A DNA stretch of 64,000 nucleotides from Cornus controversa. Lineage: Eukaryota; Streptophyta; Magnoliopsida; Cornales; Cornaceae. The stretch lies in assembly GCA_026545225.1 (NCBI GenBank), contig CM048849.1, positions 31,816,336 to 31,880,335 of the forward strand, in the 5' to 3' direction. This document shows positions 21,776-31,619 of this stretch, one piece after another. The translations under genes and the position numbers were made by a program. The notes beneath the pieces were generated by a model, which saw only the letters and a program-made list of their open reading frames with translations, was not told the DNA's origin and did not search any database. Position 1 is the first letter of the stretch; the number at the start of each line of letters is the position of its first letter.

Positions 21776-22972
21776 TATGACATATAAATTTGTAATTGGC
21801 ATATTTCGGTGATCAAAACCTGAATGATCGAGTTGTAATTTTCATGTTATTTTATATAACCGATCATCGACAACTTCGAACTGACACTCAAGTGCATGGA
21901 AGCCGATAAATCAGTTAGAACACCATAGTACAGGTAAGTATGGTGAGGACACTCTGCACTTTTTAGTTCCGAGCCTATTTTGAAAAAGCAGGGGTTAAAT
22001 GAAAAGTTTAGGGTTTTTCAAAGTAGGACCGGTCCCCAATATTTAGGACCGGTCCAACTTTTCTCGGTAAGATGGGTTCTGCAGGTTTTCAAAAAGTCCC
22101 ACCGGTCCTATTTATTTGGCACCGGTCCCACTTAGCCTGTTCCAAATAGGAAATAAATTTTGACGGAAATTCTGATTCCTATTGGGTTTGAAACTTCTAG
22201 GAATGTTCTATTTTGGTATTCAACTTCATTTCCAAGTAGAATTAGGACTTCCTTGCCTATATATATGTATCCATATTTTCTCTACAACCAGGTGAAAAAA
22301 GAGAAGCCCTGAAATATTATTTTTAAAGAGAGAAAGTATATACATAATAATTAGGGTTTATATATTTTTAAGAACACACATCCATACTACACGAGTGATT
22401 TTTAGGATGGTGTTCTACTTCTGATTAGCTGCTCAGAGACTGCATTAAATCTATTTGCTGATCAGAACATTGGATTGAAGGTTCTTCGCTTGCTTGCTTG
22501 CTGAGGAAGAAAGGTGACCAGATTGCACTACGAAGGGAACAAAATACTTGTTGAGTATTTTGGTTCTTCCAGTAACCTTTCTGTAAGGGTGGTGACGTTA
22601 GCCGGAAGTCTGCAGCAGTTGGATGTGTTGTCGCAATCATAAGCCTGAGGTGTTCCGCATCAGATCCTTGACAGAGTGAAGAGGGGTGTGAGACTGAGAC
22701 AGAGTCTGTTGTACTTTACTTCATCATAGTGAATTGGTTCCCTGAGGCGTGCCGCCTCCCTCCGTGGTTTTTCCCGCCTTGGGTTTCCACGTATATCTGG
22801 TGCATTCTTTTCTTTACTTGCACTTTATTTATTTGCTTGCGTTAATTGTTTAATTAATTGGACTTAAAATTGAATTAATTAAAAATTAAGCAAACGAGCA
22901 AGTGATCCTATTCACCCCCCCTCTAGGTTCTAAAATACTTTTCGCAACCGCTTCCGCACCGCGCAACTCACA
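21776..22972 (+). repeat. 3' LTR of TR-GAG copy 1
   Basis: 1197 bp, about 97 percent identical by eye to 15264-16459, ending CAACTCACA before the AGAAT target duplication. It carries the same ACCGGT cluster near 22028-22126. Confidence 0.92.
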
Positions 22973-22977
22973 AGAAT

Positions 22978-23960
22978 GACCATTAATTTATCTATTATAT
23001 TTTTCAGTGATAATTTAGTTGAACTAAATTGTGTTGATTTAGGGTTTTCTTTTGTCTGAACTGTTCTTTTAAACAGAAACAAATGCATGTATATACTGTT
23101 AAAAGGAGAAGAAAAAATAACTTATAAAACAGCAAAGATAAGAATTTGCAGCATACGCGTTTCAGTTACAGTAAGAGTTTTGTATAGGGGAGACCTCACT
23201 TGGATTAGCACAAACTTTCTACAAAAATTTATTAAATCAAAGTTTTTACATATTGGCCACAATTTTCATGTGAATGTAGCAACAACTGCTACAAGTAAAG
23301 CAACTCTTAGTACTTAGTACAAAACATAAATCAACAAAAATAAGTGAATATCTTCAACCAGACCTACACTATCATGTTATTAGTGAAATGACAAAAAGGT
23401 AGGAGAGAATTTAGAAAAATAAAAAATTCGACTTTATAGTTCATACTTCACATCATTAGTTACTGAATGGAAGAAGTATGAATTCTATAACTCACATTAT
23501 CTTTCCTCCCAATAGCCCCACTTTGATGTGCTGCAATGGGAATTTTCCAAATTCGGTGAAATGTGGCAATTATCTTGCTATGTTAACTAGTGAGAAATTC
23601 TAGCACACAAGACCTAGGAAACAGAGCAAAGCAGTGACTAATATAGTATTCCTCAAAACATTTGATGGAAACTAGGTGCTCTTTGCCTTCCTGCAAATAT
23701 AACACATTTCTTATATTTGGAATCAACTTTTGTTTTCTACTCATCTCACTAAAGTCAATTTACCATTGTTCTCTGATTCTATTCTCCTAATATAATACAT
23801 CAAATCAAAATAGGTTTCAATTCCCATGGAGAACAAAATCACCAAAACAAGAGTAGAAAATTATTAGGATCCAAGTGCATTAACCAAATTTAGAGCTTTC
23901 ATCATGATAGTTTATAAATGCTTTGCCATAAGACTGACCTAAATTCTAAGGTCTACCACA
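22978..23960. other. Unassigned sequence
   Basis: No convincing ORF or repeat. An open frame of 76 codons near 23087-23317 has no recognisable domain. It may be intergenic or intronic host DNA. Confidence 0.4.
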
Positions 23961-24197
23961 CTATGGGATTTATGATCCGAGACTATGGAAACACAACCAC
24001 TTCCTTCTTAACATTGTTTAAAAATGTTTCAAAATTCTAAAAAAGAAAAACAAAAAAACAAAAGGCAAAAAAGTAAGACTAACATTTGAAAAATCTTTGT
24101 AAAATAGAGAAAACGATAGAAAATAAAATTCCAATAATGTTTTCTATGCTTTTCGTTTTGGATGTGTTTCCATAGTCTCGGATCATAAATCCCATAG
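23961..24197. repeat. 38-bp inverted repeat around a 161-base loop
   Basis: The left arm 23961-23998 (CTATGGGATTTATGATCCGA and on) and the right arm 24160-24197 are reverse complements with one mismatch. The loop is A-rich. No flanking duplication identifies it as a transposon. Possible readings are a young inverted duplication, a small foldback element or a small-RNA precursor. Confidence 0.85.
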
Positions 24198-24329
24198 AGA
24201 GATTTGGATGAAGTTAGTGATCTATGAGAGAGTGTTTGAGATACAATTCAAATGTGTAATGAACTCTAGAGCTTCAATCGAGAGAGATATAGTAATGAAA
24301 ACTTGAGGATCGAAGCTCGTGTGAGAGAG

Positions 24330-24462
24330 TTGAGAGAGTGTGGATGAGACATGAGTGGTCTGTGCACCTTTGGGGGGAGAAATGGAAGTCACCTGAGGTA
24401 TGAAAAGGTTTTAAGTGGCGGCTTATTTTTGGTCGCCACTATAGCCATACTTTGTTGTAGTG
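24330..24462. mobile_element. CACTA-like terminus (one end only)
   Basis: The end ...ACTTTGTTGTAGTG reads on the minus strand as CACTACAACAAAGT, followed by GCTATAGTGGCGACCAAAAA and a small hairpin (GGCGGC...GTCGCC). This is typical of En/Spm (CACTA) ends in plants. I find no matching CACTAC end with a shared 3-bp duplication in the neighbouring sequence, so it is probably a truncated element. Confidence 0.5.
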
Positions 24463-24839
24463 GTTTTTGACAAATTCTATAGCTATTTTTTGTTTAAGTT
24501 ATTAAAGTATTTCTCTATTTTGGTCAAAATCGTGTTCTATATTAAACCTTGCAAGATTTTGTTTAGTTAAAACGGTATATTTTCTTTATTAATCATTTAT
24601 CAAGGTAACAATGACTTTTTTTCCCAAAGTAAAATCAAAGTAATCAATTATTTTTTTTTTCAAAATTCGAAACAATTGTTGGAGGAAAATTAATTTCTTA
24701 ACAATATTTTTCTTTACCATTTCTCTTTTCACATACAATTTATCATTAATTTCCTCTTCTTTATATCTTTTTTTCTTTCTTATATCAGTTTTTCATCTCT
24801 ATTTATTTAGGTTTTATTTTTCTCATATTTTGGATTGTG

Positions 24840-24920
<81 letters not shown>

Positions 24921-25615
24921 TAAAACTAATATTATAAAAAAAAATGCTACAATTGATTTCTAAACTTTCAAATTTTAATTACATAGTTTTAGTTTGGCCT
25001 TCCCAGATCAAAATTTGTTAGCTCCGCCTTGATTTCAGGTAATATTATTTATTAATTTATATTGGTCAATTTCTTTTTATATTGGTTCAGCTTAATTTTC
25101 CACATTGTAAAGTATTTTTGTAAACGTGGTTGTTTGATCAGTTAATAAGAGATTTCTAGAGAAACTTGTAAAGTTAGCTATTTTTAATTGTTGAACCAAT
25201 AGACTCGGGATTTTTGTAGCCAATTTTTGTTTGGACAGAATTACATGAAGGAAAATGTCTTAAAAAATTAAGGGAGATCAAGCAAGCATGAAGGAATGGT
25301 TCTTGCAAACAGTTGACAATGATATGGAATTTTCTTTTTTTCTATGAATGAAGAAAGAACTAAAGAAATTTTTCAAAATTTCAGGTGGAGATAACAATTA
25401 TTGCCAATAACATTATGACACCAAAGAATAAATCATTCAATTGCAACCTTAATGTTATTTTAGATGAATAATATGTAGTCGTTATAATCTTTTATTTGTA
25501 TGTCAGGTTCTCAGATTAGTAAAAAAAAATTATTATTATTTTTTTTTATCAACAACCTTATCCATACCGGTAAAATTTTCAAGCCAATTTTGGTTGCTTC
25601 CGTTTTGTCATGCCC
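24463..25615. other. Unassigned AT-rich sequence with a (CT)n(AT)n microsatellite
   Basis: The compound microsatellite is at 24845-24919. The rest shows no ORF or repeat that I recognise. Confidence 0.5.
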
Positions 25616-25850
25616 CGATTTCTGACACCCGGCTAAGAGCAAGGGAAATGGGGGTTAGTGGTGATTATAAGTGAACTGTCCTCTAAATCATTTATTCGTT
25701 TGAAATCTCATAACCGCAGAAGTATAATCATAATCATACATATAATGTATATATGTATACGTATATAAGTCCTCGCACACAAGTGGGTCCCTCTCAAGGA
25801 CATAAGTGTACCCAAGTTCAAATATTCAATTTCACACTCAGCTGTTCATT

Positions 25851-25996
25851 ACGATGCATCGTAATTGAGGTTACGATCCATCGTTGATGTCTCGCAACAT
25901 GTTGCGAAATACACTATTTTGGAGCTCAATTTTCTTCAATTATTACGATCTATCGACTTGGCGAGTACGATATATCATAGCATTACGATGCATCGT
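25851..25996. repeat. Cluster of ACGATNNATCGT palindromes in the LTR fossil
   Basis: Full or near-full palindromes begin at 25851, 25873, 25944, 25967 and 25985 (for example ACGATGCATCGT twice). A perfect 14-base palindrome CGCAACATGTTGCG sits in the spacer (25893-25906). The first two are 22 bases apart and the third and fourth 23. The cluster starts 235 bases into the LTR. Confidence 0.85.
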
Positions 25997-27271
25997 AATA
26001 CCTTGCCTGTGGTGGCTTGTTTTGATCAAAGTTGCATCTATGACATCTAATTTCCATTTATTTCCATACATACAATCAAAATGCATTAATATACTCCAAG
26101 CATATGTATTAACATGAAAATCATGACTAGAACTTAATTACATCATTGAAAACGGATCAAGTCTGAAATAAACATAAGGTATCTAAGTTTTCGAATTGAC
26201 AATCATAACACTTAAAGTATCTAAGGCATATGTCCAAGTCTCATATTCGAATTATAATGTCAATAATTGCCTAAGACATGGCAAAACAAAAAAATAAGAT
26301 AGAAATCTTGATCAAGAGTTCAAGCATTCCAATTCCAAGTACCCCAAGCCCCATCAATCACCGATGCATTATCTGTAAAAATGTTTGAGGAAAGGAGTGA
26401 GTGTCAAGATGTCTAGTAGAGATACTGAAACCAATTTAACTCGACCCGACCTACATGAAATGCGAAATGCAATACTTTCAATGCTCGTGAGATGTTATCA
26501 TGGCATTCCTACACACTACATGGAATACAATAATGCACATGCTCATAAAATCTCAATGCAATACTTGACTGAACATATGCTCAACAATGCTCAATTAATA
26601 GATTGCCACACAAGAAGCAACATGAATATCACAATTTAATAACAAGACTTAAAAACTAAGTCACGTAAATTTCAAAATCACACAAAGTGGGAGTATTCAT
26701 ATAACCACCGGCTAACCACTAATTGAGCCAATTATCCAAGACATCCAACTTTACGGGCTACTAACCAGAGGGTCTAGAGAGAACTACCTTAGCCAAGTTC
26801 CGGGCTTTGCACCCTAGGGCTCCAAGCCCTTATTGCTTTCCAACCTCCTCCCAAAATAACAACCAATCACATAAGGTTCAAGTATGACAATACATACAAT
26901 TCCAAGTGCATCATAAGCTACTTGACTTTCATGCTAAAACATATTCATTTCATGCATATAACAATTCCGCAATTCCAAGCGCATCATAAGTCACTTGATT
27001 CCATGCTAAAACATGTATTTTCATGCATATCACAATGCAATATCAATTCTTTCACAAGGTATTCAAAATGCAATTTTTATAGAATAGATGATTCTCATGC
27101 ATTTTATCAAACATGCAAAACGCAACATTTATAACATAGTCTCCATAATTATAAATCATACTAATAGGCAACATTTATCTACAATTGCAAACACATAAAA
27201 CATGAATACACAATTAGCATCATAATTCATTTTGATACATGTTCTAACACACTTGTATTCAACATTATCAT

Positions 27272-27272
<1 letters not shown>

Positions 27273-27308
<36 letters not shown>
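27273..27308. repeat. (AT)n microsatellite
   Basis: An uninterrupted TA run of about 36 bases inside the LTR fossil. Confidence 0.95.
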
Positions 27309-27309
<1 letters not shown>

Positions 27310-27860
27310 CTATCACCATAATTAGCATGTGGAGACTCAATTAACAAGATTAAGCATAAAAAAAGATGCAAAACTCACTTCCTAGCATTCCTAAACATGC
27401 TAATCAATTTAAAATCACATCAATTCCTAAGGAATCGATGATATGGTGGAGAGAACACTCCTACCTCAATTCCACGCCAAATTCTAAAAAATTCTCAAAT
27501 CACCAAAAACCCGAATTGCTCCAAATTTAATTTTTGAACCGTAGACATGTAGTAGATCGTAGAGAGGAGAACAACTTTCTCTTCTTGAGGTACCCCCAAT
27601 TCCAAACCTTAGTTTGGCCCAAATCTTCAACTTTCACCAAATTGAGCTTTAAACTGATCAATTCGAAAAGAATGATGAGGAGAACACTCTTTTCTTTTGG
27701 ATCAATCTTCAATTCTCACTCTAATCTATTTTAATCTTAGAGAGAAGTTGGAATGAAGTTATAGTGAGAGAGAGATGAGAGACATGAGAGAAAACCCCTA
27801 CACAAAATAAAAAATTACCTTATCATATAGGAAATCAATTTCCTTTAGAAGAATTCGGTA

Positions 27861-30800
27861 AACTAGGACGTATATATCATGAATAATGATAGGAACGCCG
27901 AAGCTTTATACCCGAAATTATCACCAAACCTGACGTGGTCATGCCATGTCAGATTTTTTAAACAAGCGTGAGAGACTAAAATATCCTTTCTCTCTATCAC
28001 GTGATAAAATGAAAGAAAAAAAAATACTTGAAGATCTTGGAAAGAAGGTGTGAATATGTTGGATGTACACATTTGCACATATATATATATATAGATAGAT
28101 AGATATGAAAGTAATCATTACAACATCAATCTTGTTGCAATCTTTGTGATTTGTGATGGTAATGAAACATACATATTGAGTGAATCAATGTACAACAAAT
28201 ATGCAAAATTTGTATTAGACCAAGAAAATTACCAGCACAACAAGATGAAATCCTTCAATCTCAAGCTCGACTCATTACAGACCAAACAGATCCATCACAA
28301 TGTTGGCACTTGGGATCAAAGCAATATATATATACATATACATATATATCTATATACATATATAGATACAAACATATATAAACGAATAAACATGTGTACA
28401 ACAAATATGAAAAAAAAGAATTGACGAATAAAAATTGATGAATTTATGAGAAAAAGAGATTTACAGACCCAAAATTTGCATATTTTAGACATTCGACATC
28501 AGTTTTGTTGCTATCTAAAAATATACACATGTTGCGAAACTCCCTGGTGGCCCCTAATCACACACAACGGCGGTGATATTTGAGCAGAATTTTTTTTTCA
28601 CGCTCTGGCAGGTAAAATTAATCATATTTTTCATATTTTGCTCTGGGAGGGGAAATTATTCTTGGCTTTGGTACCGCGAAACTCACTGGAGGTGGCCTTC
28701 TATGTCCTTCACCTCCTCTACCATATGAAAGATACTCAACCACACACGGCTGTATTAATGTTCAAGCAATTTTTGTTTTATTTTCTTTTTTCATTTTTAG
28801 CACTTATGAGAGAGGTTTGAGATTTTAAAAATTGACGTGTTCTAACCACGTCATGTTCGGTAGCTCGTTTGGAGATTACCTTTGGTTCCCCTATCACTAC
28901 TCATATATAATATACCCTACGAAGTCGGTTATTTACGCATCCCTATTTCTTCTCCTCTCCTTCTCGTGTTGGAAACCTGCCCTAATGCAATTGTCCTACT
29001 GACTCTAGATATATGGAAACTGCAACTATATATATATGTGTCTGTCCGCGCATGTATTTCGCTAGAAAACCCTCACAAATTAAAGAAAAGAAGTGTTGAT
29101 AGCTCCTTTCAAAGCAGGCCCATGAAGAACTCTCTTGAGTGGCTCAGATAAATATTGTTATTGTAGAACTCTTCAATATTTGCAGGCAAAGACAGATCAA
29201 ATTCACTGTATTTCAAGTTTGTTATACTATTTTTGTTACTTTGTTGAGTTTCTATAGCATTTTAACACATGTTTCTTTTTGATAGTTTCATTTTTAGCTC
29301 AATCCATAGCAAACCAAAACTCGGTTCTAGTAAAAATCCTTAAATTGACACGCATCTACATTATCTGAAGGGGAAGGGCAAATATTTACATATATCTACA
29401 TACATACATCTATCTTTTCTACATAAATTCTGCTTTTTTCCCTCTGAAAAAAGAAATGTGCTGACCATATTAATTGCAAATTTAAAATATAAAAAAATTC
29501 CCAGAAATTAGATCATTGGTTAGACTCGAATAGACATAATCAAATAATATGAGAAATTATTATAGTTTGTGTCTCATCGTATTGCTTATCAATTAGATTG
29601 ACTATATGGTTGTGGAAGAAATTCAAAAGCACTAGCTGCTTGGTGAATTCTCGAATAGAAATCATTTACATGTGTGATTATAATTCTGTGTATGTGTGTA
29701 TATACCATTTTTCATTTGGTCCACAAATATGAATTAATGGTAACTTAAGCATTGGACATCTTTTTATGTTAGTTAATTCCTATAATGTTTCTACCCAAGG
29801 ATAAATCACCCTATAATTTTTATAAAAAGATAATAATATATCCTAAGACACTATTATCTTATTGGAATGCCTCGGCCATTGTTGCAAAAGATGTTAGCAA
29901 ATAATGAGTAAAAAAAAGATAGAGAAGAAAAATAAAATATAAAGAAAAAAGTAGTATATAAGTAAGTATATGACTTTTTGTTAAATAAAAAAACTATAAA
30001 AAAAGACAAATAGAGAGGGGGAAGAATAAGAAGGAAATAATAAAAAATATATATTTTAATAGTATGTAAACATTATATGTTATAACATTACATAATATAT
30101 TTATAATAAATTATATATTATATTATTTCGATCGAATTATTATCGGATCGGATCGACCATAATCCATATCCGATTTATTTAACTAACGAATTATCAAATT
30201 GACTGTTGATTCATATCCTAATTATTGGGTCGGATCCGGATCAAAATTTGATCCATTAACAGGTCTAGTGGGAAGAGGACAGAGAGAGATTCTCTGTAAT
30301 ATAACTTTTGTGGGGTTGTAAAAAAAAAATTTCTTTTGTGGGGGAGGGTACGTTTATAATTTTTTTTTTTGTTAAGTGAATAAAACATGTATTAAAAAGT
30401 AGAGCATATACTGTATACAAAGGGGCATACAAAATCACGTTGGGCTAAAAAAGATGGACTAGTTTAAAATCCAACAAACAAATCAGCACAAGAAAGAGAA
30501 GCCCAAGACATTGTAAAAATAAGAAGAAAGCCCAGTTGGTGTATGAGGATCAAATGGTTGTGAGATTCAGCACAAAACAAAGAGGGTTGCAATTTCGTTA
30601 TGTAATTTAGGCCAGGTTTATCTTTTTATGAGGAGCTTTTCTTGTATGGCTAATAATGAATATTTTTTCCAAATTAATATGAAAATTTTGTCTACCTTCA
30701 AATATATAAATGTTAAGGAAAGAAAATTTTAAAACACTTGGTTGCTTTGTCTCCTTTGAATTAGAAGTTTTCTGTAAAGCTTTATTGAATTGCGAAAATC

Positions 30801-31619
30801 ATTGAATACTTTAACTAACAAGGAATGATTAAAGATAATTTTAAATTTCAGTGATGAAGCTGTAACTAAATGAGTAACAAAATGAAACAATAACTAAATC
30901 AGAGAATTCTAGTAATTATTAACAAATCCAATTTAATTTTGTAATTTATGAAACACAAAGGACCTTGGTTAAAAAATTAAAATTCTTTTAAGAAACCCAA
31001 TTTTCAAAAAATTTGTTTGAGTGACAATTTATTAAAAAAGAAAGTTAAAAAAGTCTTACTGAAAACTATTTTCTAGTTTTCAAAATTTTTAATTGTTTTT
31101 CTAAGCAAACAGATCTTTAATTATTATTGTCCAGCCCAAGTGTCTCAATAGTAAGTGGGTTAGGAACAAAAAAAAAAACTGAATACTAAATCATATGAAT
31201 GGGTATAAAAATTAGGAGAAAAAAGAAGGGAAAGAAAAACTAAGAAAGCAACAAACATTCAATACATTTGAATTGGGTGTTTGGGACACAATTTTCTTCT
31301 ATCAGTCTTTTGGGACACAATTTCCATGTTTCCATTCATGAACTTCAAATATTAATTAGCTGTGAAAAATCTTAGTAAACAAACAGATAATATTATGTTA
31401 TCCATAGCAAGGCTTACCAAGATCACTATAATTTTGTGAGTGAGCAGTGATTGTTCCGCAAAAAAATTAAAAGAGACCTATCATAAAACAGGACACTACT
31501 TCACGGACACAAAGCAGATAAAAAAGAAAAAAGAAAAAAGCAAAAGGAAGATATAGCAAACAATTACAGTAATAGTGGAGTATTTACCTGTGAAAGAAGA
31601 GAACTACTCTTTCTCAAAA
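27861..31619. other. Long unassigned stretch downstream of the NLR gene
   Basis: No gene is supported. It contains AT-rich and GATA-type simple repeats (28080-28105, 28325-28380). Near 28535 and 28675 there is a diverged pair of segments sharing GCGAAACTC(C/A)CTGG and CACACACGGC words. Near 30120-30265 a block rich in ATCGGATCGGAT and ending CATTAACAGGTCTA resembles a degraded hAT-type terminus. The remainder is A/T-rich with short frames of no interest. Confidence 0.4.

Larger units (their letters stand above)
15264..22972 (+). mobile_element. TR-GAG non-autonomous LTR retrotransposon, copy 1 (Copia-like)
   Basis: A 7.7-kb element with two LTRs (15264-16459; 21776-22972), flanked by AGAAT at 15259-15263 and 22973-22977. 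Parts in order: 5' LTR, primer binding site for initiator Met tRNA (16461-16473), gag gene (16551-18611), spacer, palindrome cluster (19768-19857), accessory gene region (20226-21272), polypurine tract (21764-21775), 3' LTR. I see no protease, integrase or reverse transcriptase, so it would need a partner's enzymes. Structurally near whole, with about one break in the accessory gene. The LTRs differ at roughly 2-3 percent of sites by eye, about 1 million years at an assumed 1.3e-8 substitutions per site per year. Confidence 0.9.
25616..27860 (+). mobile_element. Del/Tekay-like LTR fossil, start clear, end uncertain
   Basis: It starts TGTCATGCCCCGATTTCTGA, the typical beginning of this LTR class and similar to the LTR at 52525 (TGTCAAGCATCGATTTC). 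The body has a palindrome cluster (25851-25996), CCCTAGGGCTCCAAGCCC near 26815, and terminal-exon-like sequence near 27460-27760, as in other long chromovirus LTRs. I could not find a matching 5-bp duplication, so the right boundary is a guess. No internal domain is seen. Old and broken. Confidence 0.45.

Noticed and set aside
22425-22640. Coding gene on the minus strand of the TR-GAG LTR (also near 41659 and 48148)
   Set aside because: The frame lies wholly in LTR sequence and recurs only because LTRs do; no domain is visible.
23966-23975. CACTA left end matching the terminus at 24462
   Set aside because: CACTATGGG here belongs to the 38-bp inverted repeat and does not match the CACTACAACAAAG end.
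26385-26639. 84-codon frame in the LTR fossil
   Set aside because: It lies in LTR-like sequence with no recognised domain.
25616-27860. Complete solo LTR with target duplication
   Set aside because: No second copy of the flanking CGTTT was found at a plausible right end, so only the left boundary is claimed.
28146-28424. 92-codon frame downstream of the LTR fossil
   Set aside because: Low-complexity Tyr/Ile-rich tail from TATA repeats, no domain, no splice context.
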